A stretch of DNA of 63,813 bases from Siccirubricoccus soli. Lineage in GTDB: Bacteria; Pseudomonadota; Alphaproteobacteria; Acetobacterales; Acetobacteraceae. Position 1 is the stretch's first letter. Every line of letters starts with the position of its first letter. The notes beneath the pieces are model-generated. The model saw only the letters and a list, made by a program, of their open reading frames with translations, was not told the DNA's origin and searched no databases. Shown here piece after piece: positions 42,756-50,515 of this stretch. Position numbers and translations under genes: made by a program. The DNA lies in NCBI RefSeq assembly GCF_024178315.1, contig NZ_JAMZIK010000101.1, positions 1 to 63,813 on the forward strand, in the 5' to 3' direction.

Positions 42756-44548
42756 CAGGCCTGGTCCTTTGCTGCGAGATAGGCGCGCCAGCCGCCATGG
42801 GCGGAGATGTCCGGCGCATCGGCCAGCGCCGCGGCCTCGGCGAGGAAGCCGAGGGGCGTGCTGCCATCCGAGAGGGTGACGCGGCCGAAGCCGAGGGGCG
42901 GCGGGATTTCGGCGAGGAAGGGCCCGAGGCTGGTGGCGGGCAGCGCCCAGATCTCGCCGGCAATGGCGATGCCGCCGCTGGCGACGCGCGCCATGCCGGG
43001 GCGGTTGCCGAGGTCGTGCAGCCGGTAGTGGGGCGCGGTGGTGGCGGCGCGGAGGAAGCGGCCGCCATGGCGCAGCAGCTGCGGATTGAGGGGCAGTCCG
43101 GACATGTGGGCGCCGATGGCGAGCAGGGGGAGCTCGTCCGCGGCAAGCGTCGGCGGAACGGGAGGCGGCGGGGTGGGGGTGCCGAGGGCGCCGAGGGGGA
43201 GGCCCGCCGTGGCGTGCAGCGCGGCGCCGAGGCCGGCGAGGCGGGCTTCGGAGAAAGCCGGGCCGATGAGGGTGAGGCCGGCGGGCAGGCCCGCGGCGGT
43301 GAAGCCCGCGGGGATGGCGAGCGCGGCCAGGTCGCAGATGTTCACGAAATTGGTGTAGGTGCCGAGGCGGCTATTCGCCGCGACGGGCTCCGCCGCGAGG
43401 GTCGCCAGGCTGGGCAGGCCGGGCGCGGTGGGCAGCAGCAGCGCATCCGTGCCAGCGAAGAGGGCACGGGCGAGGCGGCGGGCCTCCGCCGCGGCGTGGA
43501 AATCCTCCCAGGCGTCCACGGTACGCTTGTCGAGCCCGGCCTCGAGGATGGTGCGGGTGACGGGGTGGACGCTCTCCGGCCGCGCGGTGAGGAATTCCCG
43601 TAGCGCAGCGGTGCGCTCCGCGACCCAGGCGCCGTCATAGAGGCGGCGGGCGATGGCGAGGAAGGGGGCGATATCGACGCGGGCGAGGCTGGCGCCGAGC
43701 GCCTGGGCGCGGCCGAGCGCGGCCTCGTAGAGCGCGGCGTCGCCGGGCGTGTCGAAGCTGAGCTGCGCGGGCAGCGGAGCGGCGAGGCGCCAGGCGGGCT
43801 GCGGCGCCGGGGCGGCGCGCCAGAAGGGCGGCGCGGGGCGGGAATAGGGGTCGGCGGCGTCGGGGCCGGCAGCGACGGCGAGCACCGCGGCGGCATCCGC
43901 CACGGTGAGGGCGAAGATCGAGACCGTGTCGAGCGAGCGGCAGGCCGGGACCATGCCGCGGCTCGGGATCAGGCCGAGGCTCGGCTTCAGCCCGACGATG
44001 TTGTTCGCCATGGCCGGCACCCGGCCGGAGCCGGCGGTGTCCGTGCCGAGGGAGAACGCCGCGATGCCGGCAGCGACGGCGGTGGCGGAGCCGGAGGAGG
44101 AGCCGCCGGGGACATGGCTCGGCAGCAGGGCGTTGCGCGGCGTGCCATGGGGGCTGCGCGTGCCGTTCAGCCCCGTGGCGAATTGGTCGAGGTTGACCTT
44201 GCCCAGCAGGATGGCGCCGGCCTTCAGCAGCCGCGCGACGACAGGCGCGTCCTCCGCCGGGGTGTAGGCGTAGTCCGGGCAGCCGGCGGTGGTGGGAAGC
44301 CCGGCGCAGTCGATATTGTCCTTCACCACGAAGGGCACCCCGTAGAGCGGGCGGCCCTGCGGGCCCTCCGCCGCCAGGGCGGCGGCGCGGGCGCGCACCG
44401 CGTGCGGCTCGACGCGGGTGAGGAAGAGGGCGGGGTCGGCCCAGGCGGCGATGCGGGACAGCGCCGTATCCGCCACCGCGACGGGGCTGCCGCCGGCCGC
44501 GTGGAAGGCGGACAGCGCGTCCAGGGTGAAGGTCTCGGGCGGGCGCAT
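42755..44548 (-). CDS. atzF: allophanate hydrolase
   Basis: 597-aa hydrolase, start ATG 44548 overlapping the upstream stop. The amidase part (residues 1 to about 440) has catalytic lysine in VPFVVKDNIDCAG near 82, cis-serine in VPGGSSSGSATAV near 155 and nucleophile in LGTDTAGSGRVPA near 178. The last 150 residues (LLAIGAHMSGLPLNPQL, GEIWALP, LGFGRVTLSDGS) are the AtzF C-terminal domain, which GatA and simple amidases lack. Allophanate is split to CO2 and ammonia. Encoded between a formamidase-like gene and the AtzH-like gene, so a pathway ending in allophanate is probable. Urea carboxylase is not in the window. Confidence 0.9.
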   Translation of the reverse strand: MRPPETFTLDALSAFHAAGGSPVAVADTALSRIAAWADPALFLTRVEPHAVRARAAALAAEGPQGRPLYGVPFVVKDNIDCAGLPTTAGCPDYAYTPAEDAPVVARLLKAGAILLGKVNLDQFATGLNGTRSPHGTPRNALLPSHVPGGSSSGSATAVAAGIAAFSLGTDTAGSGRVPAMANNIVGLKPSLGLIPSRGMVPACRSLDTVSIFALTVADAAAVLAVAAGPDAADPYSRPAPPFWRAAPAPQPAWRLAAPLPAQLSFDTPGDAALYEAALGRAQALGASLARVDIAPFLAIARRLYDGAWVAERTAALREFLTARPESVHPVTRTILEAGLDKRTVDAWEDFHAAAEARRLARALFAGTDALLLPTAPGLPSLATLAAEPVAANSRLGTYTNFVNICDLAALAIPAGFTAAGLPAGLTLIGPAFSEARLAGLGAALHATAGLPLGALGTPTPPPPVPPTLAADELPLLAIGAHMSGLPLNPQLLRHGGRFLRAATTAPHYRLHDLGNRPGMARVASGGIAIAGEIWALPATSLGPFLAEIPPPLGFGRVTLSDGSTPLGFLAEAAALADAPDISAHGGWRAYLAAKDQA

Positions 44549-45387
44549 CAGGCGGCCAGCAGGTCCAGCGCGGCGCGCATCAGCGCGCCCTGGGGGGATT
44601 CCAGGGCGTGCAGGATGCGGAAATGGTCGGCGTTCGGCACGGGGATGAGCGGCCCCGGGCAATGCGCGGCGGCGCGGGCGGCGTGGAAGTCGCGGGAGTG
44701 GCGGATCAGCTCGCGCGTCTCCTTCGTGCCATAGGCGATGGCCAGCGGCTTCGGCACCATGGGCAGGCGCATGGGCGAGAGGGCGGCCAGCTCCGTCTCG
44801 GTGAGGTGCAGCTTCTCGTTCAGGTAGGTCTCGCGGATCGGGGCGAGTTCGTAGATGCCGGAGATGGCGAGGCCGGCGCTGACCAGCGGATGGCCGAGCG
44901 CCATGGCGGCGAGATGCCCGCCGGCGGACCAGCCGGAGACGATGACGCGGCCGGCGATGCCGTGCTTCGGGCCGTTCTCCTGCAGCCAGTCGAGGGCGGC
45001 GATGATCTCGGCGACGATCTGGGTCAGCGTCGCATCCGGCGCCAGGGAGTAGCCGGGCAGGGCGGCGGCCCAGCCATGGGCGTGGGCGCCGGCCATGAAG
45101 GCGCAGAAATCCTCGCGCCGGTTGCGCTGCCAGTAGCCGCCATGGATGAAGACGAGGCAGGGGGCATCGGCCCGCGCGGCGGGGAAGAGGTCCCAGACAT
45201 TGCGCTCATTGGGGCCGTAGGCGAGGCCGAGATGGCCGGCATGGGTGGCGCGGAAGCTGGCGGCGGCGGCGTTGCGGGCCTCGATCAGGGCGGCGCTGTC
45301 GGGGACGGCGCGGTTGTTGTCGTAGCAGGCGTCGCGCTCATCCTGGGTGGCGCTGGCCCAGAAGCCGGGCAGGGGGGCGTAGGACAT
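44548..45387 (-). CDS. alpha/beta hydrolase, kynurenine-formamidase-like
   Basis: 279-aa cytosolic serine hydrolase. HGGYWQRN near residue 83 is the oxyanion-hole HGGxW motif of arylformamidases and carboxylesterases, the nucleophile elbow reads SGWSAGGHLAA near 148-156, and the histidine is in NADHFRIL near 250. The N-terminal ACYDNNRAVPDSA segment is shared with KynB-like/BD-FAE enzymes. Coupled to atzF by a one-base overlap, it probably hydrolyses an N-acyl or N-formyl group in the same route. Tryptophan genes are not near. Confidence 0.8.
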   Translation of the reverse strand: MSYAPLPGFWASATQDERDACYDNNRAVPDSAALIEARNAAAASFRATHAGHLGLAYGPNERNVWDLFPAARADAPCLVFIHGGYWQRNRREDFCAFMAGAHAHGWAAALPGYSLAPDATLTQIVAEIIAALDWLQENGPKHGIAGRVIVSGWSAGGHLAAMALGHPLVSAGLAISGIYELAPIRETYLNEKLHLTETELAALSPMRLPMVPKPLAIAYGTKETRELIRHSRDFHAARAAAHCPGPLIPVPNADHFRILHALESPQGALMRAALDLLAA

Positions 45388-45845
45388 GGGCGGTGTTCCG
45401 GTGCGGTGGCGCGGGTGGTGAGGCTGGACGAGCGTATCGTAGGTGGCGCTGGCGGATGACCTAGTGCGGCTTTGCCGTGAGCATTCCATTGTCGCTGCTA
45501 GAGCAGATCGCGTCCAGATGGACTCATCTGAACGCGTGAAGCTGCTCGCAAAACAACGGCCTGGAGCATGCGGCGTGAGCGCAAGCGAACGCCGCATGCT
45601 CTAAGGACGCTGTCGCGTCCGGGCGCGCCCTGCGCGCTCGACACCGTCGGGCACATTCCAAGCCCACGCCATGGGCCGGATGTCGTATCGAGGCCTTCGC
45701 CGCGCGCAGCGCGGTGCCGCTTCACGGCATCCTTGACACGAAATCCGGACCATGGCCCTCGCGAATGGCCGCCTTCGACGGCGTCGAAGGCGCGCAGAGG
45801 CGCCTTCGGGTCACCGGAGAGGGACAACCTCCATGCTGCCGGCAT
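45388..45845. other. gap with repeat and palindromes
   Basis: 458 bases between the hydrolase promoter side and the 3' end of the ABC gene. It contains a 105-bp repeat (45499-45603) and a 21-base perfect palindrome GCCTTCGACGGCGTCGAAGGC at 45771-45791, 55 bases behind the ABC stop, which could end that operon. No gene is supported. Confidence 0.55.
45499..45603 (+). repeat. 105-bp double-hairpin element, subfamily B copy 1
   Basis: Exactly 105 bases from TAGAGC to GCTCTA. It has the same ends, spacer and CGTGAA / CTGCT blocks as subfamily A, but different stems: CGCGTCCAGATG/CATCTGAACGCG and ATGCGGCGT/ACGCCGCAT. The mate is the inverted copy at 49712-49816. Confidence 0.85.
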
Positions 45846-46640
45846 CTAATGGTGCCCGCCCAGCATGGCCGCGAAGCGGCGGCGCAGCGCGTTGAATTCA
45901 GGGGAGGTCGGGTCGCGCGGCCGGGGCAGCATCACCTGCTCATCGGCGACGATGCGGCCAGGGCCGGGGGACATCACCACGATGCGGTCGGAGAGGAAGA
46001 TCGCCTCCTCGATGGCATGGGTGACGAAGAGGACGGTCAGCTTCGCCCGCGCCCAGACCTCCAGCAGCTCCTCCTGCAAGCGCTCCCGCGTCATCGCGTC
46101 CAGCGCGCCGAAGGGCTCGTCCATCAGCACCACTTCGGCATCGTTCGCCAGCACGCGGGCGATGGCGACGCGCTGCTGCATGCCGCCCGAGAGCTGGTGC
46201 GGATAGGCATCGGCGAAGCGCGTCAGCCCGACCATGTCCACGAAGCGCTTCGCCGTCGCCGCCACCTCCGCCTTCGGGCGGCCGCGCGCGGCGGGGCCGA
46301 AGCCGACATTCTGCGCGACGGTGAGCCAGGGAAAGAGGCCGTAATCCTGGAACACCATGCCGCGGTCCGGGCCAGGGCCGGCGATGGGCTTGCCCCACAT
46401 CAGCAGGCTGCCCGCCGTCGCCGTCTCGAACCCCGCCACCATGCGGAGCAGGGTGGATTTGCCGCAGCCGGAAGGGCCGATGAGGCAGATGAACTCGCCC
46501 TTCCCGATGCGCAGCGAGGCATCCGAGAGCGCGGTGATCTGCTCCGCCCCGAAGGCGAAGCGCTTGGTGACACCCTGCACCTCGAGGATCGGCAGCTGCG
46601 TCATGGGCCGGGTCTCGGTCCGGGGAGCCAGGTCATCCAT
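45846..46640 (-). CDS. ABC transporter ATPase, nitrate/sulfonate/pyrimidine type
   Basis: 264-aa ATPase. Walker A GPSGCGKST near residues 54-62, Q-loop VFQDYGLFPW, ABC signature LSGGMQQRVAIAR, Walker B VVLMDEPFGALDA and H-loop THAIEEA. Highest resemblance in pattern is to the NrtD/SsuB/TauB branch. ATG 46640 overlaps the permease stop by 8 bases. With the next two genes it forms a complete importer. Confidence 0.93.
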   Translation of the reverse strand: MDDLAPRTETRPMTQLPILEVQGVTKRFAFGAEQITALSDASLRIGKGEFICLIGPSGCGKSTLLRMVAGFETATAGSLLMWGKPIAGPGPDRGMVFQDYGLFPWLTVAQNVGFGPAARGRPKAEVAATAKRFVDMVGLTRFADAYPHQLSGGMQQRVAIARVLANDAEVVLMDEPFGALDAMTRERLQEELLEVWARAKLTVLFVTHAIEEAIFLSDRIVVMSPGPGRIVADEQVMLPRPRDPTSPEFNALRRRFAAMLGGHH

Positions 46641-47424
46641 GCTGGGGGCTCCAGCGCAGCAGGCGGCGGCCGAGAAGCTGCACGATCCGGTCGGAGAGGA
46701 AGCCGAGCACGCCGATGGTCACCATGCCGGAGATGACGATCTCGGTGCGGGAGAGCTGGCGCGCCTCCATGATGATGGCGCCGAGCCCGGTCTGCACGCC
46801 GGTCATCTCGCCGACCACGATCACCACCCAGGCGAAGCCGAGGCCAAGCCGCAGCCCGGTGAAGATGGAGGGGAGCGAGGCCGGCAGCACCACCTTCCAG
46901 AACACCGCCTGCGGCGAAACACCGAGCATCGCCGCCGCCTCGAACAGCCGGCCCTCGACATTCTTCACGCCGAAGATGGTGTTCAGCAGGATGGGGTAGA
47001 AGGCGCCGAGGAAGACCAGGAAGAAGGCGCTGCGCGGGCCGATGCCGAAGACGATCATGGCCAGCGGCAGCCAGGCGGTGACGGGGATGGGGCGCAGGAT
47101 CTGCAGGCTGGGGTCCAGCAGGTCGCGTACCGCCGCGACGCGGCCGATCAGCATGCCCATGGGCAGCGCCACCAGCGCCGCCAGGGCGAAGCCGCCATAG
47201 ACGCGGGAAAGGCTGGCGAAGGTGTGGGTGAGCAGGGTCTCCGAATAGAGATCGTCCCAGACCCCGCCGAAGGCGAGGTCCCACCACTGCACCGCCACAT
47301 CCCAGGGCGGGGGGATGAGGCTGTAGGCCTGGCCGTGCGTCGCCAGGTGCCAGGCGAGCACGCCCAGCACCGGCGCCGCCAGGGCCAGCACCACCTGGCG
47401 CGGGGACAGGCCGTGCGCGGTCAT
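46633..47424 (-). CDS. ABC transporter permease, SsuC/TauC type
   Basis: 263-aa inner-membrane subunit with about six hydrophobic helices. The EAA loop is seen in EAAAMLGVSPQAVFWKVVLPASLPSIFTGLRLGLG near residues 160-195. Overall length and the ILRPIPVTAWLPLAMIVFGIG segment fit the BPD permease group for nitrate, taurine, aliphatic sulfonates or thiamine precursors. Lies 109 bases behind the binding-protein gene. Confidence 0.92.
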   Translation of the reverse strand: MTAHGLSPRQVVLALAAPVLGVLAWHLATHGQAYSLIPPPWDVAVQWWDLAFGGVWDDLYSETLLTHTFASLSRVYGGFALAALVALPMGMLIGRVAAVRDLLDPSLQILRPIPVTAWLPLAMIVFGIGPRSAFFLVFLGAFYPILLNTIFGVKNVEGRLFEAAAMLGVSPQAVFWKVVLPASLPSIFTGLRLGLGFAWVVIVVGEMTGVQTGLGAIIMEARQLSRTEIVISGMVTIGVLGFLSDRIVQLLGRRLLRWSPQHG

Positions 47425-47533
47425 GGCCGGCGCGGCCGCTGCGCGCCCGTGGGCCGACGCCCGCCAGCGGCCCGGGACATGCGCATCCGGCCCGGGCCCG
47501 CGGAGCCCTGCCGTTCAGCGATCGGGCGCATGC

Positions 47534-48481
47534 TCAGGCCGCCGACTTCGCCAGCTCGTCGGAGAATTTCGTCTCGAAGAAGCTGGCGAAATCGGGCAGG
47601 GCACGGATCTGCCGCAGCGCCAGCATGTGGTCCGCATAGGTCCTGGCGCGGCCCAGCATCTCCGGCGTCATCTGCCAGTTCAGCTCGACGTTCGGCAGGC
47701 TCAGCTCCAGCGCGTCCCGCCGCATGCCGAGACGCGTCACCGCCGTCTCTATCGTCACCTCGCGGTTGGCCATGCCGAATTCGCTGGCCTGGCGGTGCAC
47801 CTTCAGCATCTGCCGCACCAGGTCGGGGCGCTGCGTCACCGTCTCCGCATGGCAGGCGAACACCATGTTCAGCGAGCCCATGGGCGTGGAATAGGGATAC
47901 TCCACGATCTTGCCGATGCCGGCGGCCATCGAGACGCCGGGGCCCGGCTCGGCGCCGACATAGGCGTCGATATCGCCGCGGGCGAGGGCGATGGGCATTT
48001 CGCTGAAGGAGACGCGGATGGGCTGGATGTCGCGCACCGTCATCCCCTCCATCTTGAGGCGCTCCAGGATGAAGACCTCCTGGGTCGAGCCGGGCCAGAT
48101 GCCGACCTTGCGGCCCTTGAGGTCGGCCAGCTTCCCGATGGGCAGCTCCTTGCGGGCGACCACCGCCATGCCGCGGTCGCAGCAGGAGCCGACGACCGTC
48201 ACCGGCTCCCGCGCCGCGGCGCCGAGGATGCCGGCGGCGATGCCGAAGGCGCCGAAATCGACGGATTTCGTCACCACGGCGTTCTTGCCCTCGGTCGGGC
48301 TCTCGAAGGGGATGACCTCGATCTTCACGCCGGCGGGCTGGAAGCGCTCGTACAGGTAGGGCGCGATGGAGTGGATGAGGCGGAGCGCACCCATCCGCAC
48401 TGTCACGCCCTGGGCATGCAGGGCAGGCGCGGCGAGCGGCAGGGTGGCGGCGGCGAGCAGGGCGCGGCGCGTGAGGGCCAT
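47534..48481 (-). CDS. ABC transporter substrate-binding protein, NitT/TauT (NMT1-like)
   Basis: 315-aa periplasmic protein, start ATG 48481. Tat/Sec-type signal MALTRRALLAAATLPLAAPALHAQG. Ligand domain with MGALRLIHSIAPYLYERF, GSCCDRGMAVVARKELP, KGRKVGIWPGSTQEVFIL, ALARGDIDAYVGAEPGPG. First gene of the importer. Its location behind the atzH-atzF-formamidase cluster suggests the ligand is the nitrogen compound those enzymes use; that is inference, since sulfonates or a thiamine pyrimidine are equally usual ligands. Confidence 0.9.
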   Translation of the reverse strand: MALTRRALLAAATLPLAAPALHAQGVTVRMGALRLIHSIAPYLYERFQPAGVKIEVIPFESPTEGKNAVVTKSVDFGAFGIAAGILGAAAREPVTVVGSCCDRGMAVVARKELPIGKLADLKGRKVGIWPGSTQEVFILERLKMEGMTVRDIQPIRVSFSEMPIALARGDIDAYVGAEPGPGVSMAAGIGKIVEYPYSTPMGSLNMVFACHAETVTQRPDLVRQMLKVHRQASEFGMANREVTIETAVTRLGMRRDALELSLPNVELNWQMTPEMLGRARTYADHMLALRQIRALPDFASFFETKFSDELAKSAA

Positions 48482-48529
48482 GGCGGCGGAATCTCCCGGA
48501 AAATCGTTCGGGAGGACCAATGCAACGAA

Positions 48530-48705
48530 TGTGCCGGGCAGGGGCGCTGCCCCCTGCACCCCCGCCGGGGCCAGGACCTGGCCCCGGACCCCGGTCCGAG
48601 TTCAGACCCGTGGGTTGGGCCGGCCGACTCACACCGGGGTCCGGGGGTGATCCACCCCCCCGGCGGGGGCTTGGAGGCGGAGCCCCCGTCCTTAACGCCC
48701 TCCCC
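48530..48705. repeat. GC-rich palindromic mosaic, copy 7
   Basis: Behind the 3' end of the hydroxyacid dehydrogenase gene and in front of the ABC operon. Two opposed cores are seen, CCGGGGCCAGGACCTGGCCCCGG (about 48567-48589) and ACCGGGGTCCGGGGGTGATCCACCCCC (about 48639-48662), flanked by AGGGGCGCTGCCCCCT and GGGGGCTTGGAGGCGGAGCCCCC. Confidence 0.7.
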
Positions 48706-48718
48706 CGCGCCAGTCTGC

Positions 48719-49687
48719 CTATTCCGCGCGCAATTCGCGGATGGGCGTGCCCTTCAGATAGGCCTCGATCGCCTCGATCGCGCCCAGGTAGTAGGCGCGG
48801 TAGCTTTCCTCCGTCACATAGCCGAGATGCGGCGTCAGCACGGTGTTCGGCGCCGACAGGATGGGGTGGTTCGCCGGCAGCGGCTCCTGATCGTACACGT
48901 CGATCCCGGCCCCGGCGATGCGGCCCTCCTGCAGCGCCGCGATCAGCGCCGCCTGGTCGATCAGCGGGCCGCGGCTGGTGTTCACGATGATGGCGCTGCG
49001 CTTCATCCGCGCCAGTTCGGCCGCGCCGATCATGCCGCGGGAACGGTCGGAGAGGACGACATGCAGCGTCACCACATCCGCCTGCTCCAGCAGCGCCTCC
49101 TTGCTCGCCGCCAGGGTGGCGCCGGCGGCCGCGGCCTTCTCCGCCGTCAGGTTCTGGCTCCAGCCGAGGATCTGCATGCCGAAGGCGGCGCCCACCTTGG
49201 CCACGCGCGAGCCGAGATTGCCGAGGCCGATGACGCCGAGCGTCTTGCCCTCCAGCCCGGTGCCGAGCTTCACCTGCCACTTGCCGGCGCGCAGCGCGGC
49301 TTCCTGTTCCGGGATGTGGCGCAGGACGGAGAGGATGAGGCCCCAGGTGATGTCCACCGTCGGGTTGCCGAAGCCCGGCGTGCCGCAGACGGTGATGCCC
49401 CGTGCAGTGGCCGCCGCGACATCCACCGATCGGTTGCGGGCGCCAGTCGTGATCAGCAGCTTGAGGTTCGGCAGCCGGTCGAGCAGGGATTTCGGGAAGG
49501 GCGTCCGCTCCCGCATGATCAGCAGCGCGTCGAAGGGCGCGAGGCGGGCGGCGAGCGCGTCCTGGTCGGTGATGGTGTCGCGGAACACCTCGATGGCGAT
49601 GTCCTTGGGCAGCCGGTCCCAGGGGCCGAGGCTGCGGGCGACGCCCTGGTAGTCGTCGAGGATCGCAAGGCGGGTCAGGCTGGGCAT
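48719..49687 (-). CDS. D-2-hydroxyacid dehydrogenase
   Basis: 322-aa NAD-dependent dehydrogenase. MPSLTRLAIL at 49687 is preferred because GGAGG lies 8 bases before it; an ATG 15 bases earlier is in frame. Features: TTGARNRSVDVAAATARGI, GVIGLGNLGSRVAKVGAAFGM nucleotide loop near residues 149-169, the catalytic arginine in NTSRGPLIDQAAL, AGAGIDVYDQEP with the acid, and HPHLGY-like TPHLGYVTEES with the histidine. The substrate (phosphoglycerate, glyoxylate or other) cannot be set from sequence. Confidence 0.9.
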   Translation of the reverse strand: MPSLTRLAILDDYQGVARSLGPWDRLPKDIAIEVFRDTITDQDALAARLAPFDALLIMRERTPFPKSLLDRLPNLKLLITTGARNRSVDVAAATARGITVCGTPGFGNPTVDITWGLILSVLRHIPEQEAALRAGKWQVKLGTGLEGKTLGVIGLGNLGSRVAKVGAAFGMQILGWSQNLTAEKAAAAGATLAASKEALLEQADVVTLHVVLSDRSRGMIGAAELARMKRSAIIVNTSRGPLIDQAALIAALQEGRIAGAGIDVYDQEPLPANHPILSAPNTVLTPHLGYVTEESYRAYYLGAIEAIEAYLKGTPIRELRAE

Positions 49688-49711
49688 CCGGGTTTCCTCC
49701 ATCGGGGCGCC

Positions 49712-49816
49712 TAGCGCATGCTGCGTTCGCTTGCGGTCACGCAGCATGCGCTAGGCCGTTGTTCTGCGAGCATCTTCACGCGTTCAGATGACTCCATCCG
49801 AACGCGATCTGCTCTA
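49712..49816 (-). repeat. 105-bp double-hairpin element, subfamily B copy 2
   Basis: Exactly 105 bases, TAGCGC to GCTCTA, inverted relative to 45499-45603. The end GAGC has changed to GCGC, and its partner across the stem has changed to match (GCGCTA), so pairing is kept. It lies 24 bases upstream of the dehydrogenase start. Confidence 0.85.
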
Positions 49817-50065
49817 GGTGGGATCGCTTGCGGTGGCGTCACCGGAAGCGCGGATCGCGCGGTCGAAGGCATGGCCGGGGCAGGGTGGCGCGGCGAGGCC
49901 CGGCCCGCCCTGGGGCGGGATCAGCCGAGTCTCGCTTCTCTGTCCCGTCCCAGCGCGTCGTCGGCCGCGCGATTCGCGGCTACGGCCGATCCGACCGCAA
50001 CCGATCACGCCCTAGCGTTGGCGCAACTGCGCCGGCTACGCAATCGCCCCGGCGGCGGCGCCCGG
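49817..50065. other. intergenic sequence without a gene
   Basis: About 250 bases between the repeat and the thioesterase stop. It contains CGATCGCG-type short inverted repeats only. Confidence 0.45.
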
Positions 50066-50515
50066 TTACGGCGCGGACGGCAGCAGCTTCCGCATGGCCG
50101 CCTCGCGCAGCTTCGCCGGCAGGGGCACGGTCCGGGTCTGCTCCGCCCGGGCGACATAGACATGGACGAAATGCGCCTCGGCGCTCGCCTGGTCCTCGTC
50201 ATTGCGGAACAGGCCGATCTCGTAGCGGATGGAGGAGGTGCCGAGCCGGCCGCAGCGCACCCCGCAGGTGATGCGGTCCGGGAAGGTGATGGGCGCGAAG
50301 TAGCGGCACTGCGTCTCCACCACCAGCCCGACCTCGGTGCTGGTGGCGAGGTCCAGCACGCCGTTCTCCAGCAGGAAGAGCGCCACCGCCGTGTCGATGA
50401 AGCTGTAGTACTGGACGTTGTTCACATGGCCGTAGATGTCGTTGTCCATCCAGCGCGTCGGCATTTCGGTGAACCAGAGGAAATCGGCGCGGGTGGCGAT
50501 GGGCGGCTTGCTCAT
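50066..50515 (-). CDS. hotdog-fold acyl-CoA thioesterase (4HBT/YbgC-like)
   Basis: 149-aa single hotdog domain. WMDNDIYGHVNNVQYYSFIDTAVALFLLENG near residues 23-52 holds the 4HBT signature with the catalytic aspartate (MDNDIYGHVNN). VETQCRYFAPITFPDRI follows. Hydrolyses acyl-CoA, type unknown. The ATG overlaps the stop of the preceding binding-protein-like gene by 4 bases (ATGA). Confidence 0.88.
   Translation of the reverse strand: MSKPPIATRADFLWFTEMPTRWMDNDIYGHVNNVQYYSFIDTAVALFLLENGVLDLATSTEVGLVVETQCRYFAPITFPDRITCGVRCGRLGTSSIRYEIGLFRNDEDQASAEAHFVHVYVARAEQTRTVPLPAKLREAAMRKLLPSAP

Noticed and set aside
42755-44548. Second gatA
   Set aside because: The C-terminal 150 residues form the AtzF domain and the nucleophile loop is TDTAGSG rather than [10 protein letters not shown], so allophanate hydrolase is preferred.
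5508-49816. CRISPR-like reading of the repeated 105-bp elements
   Set aside because: Copies are thousands of bases apart, inverted relative to each other, and have no spacers.
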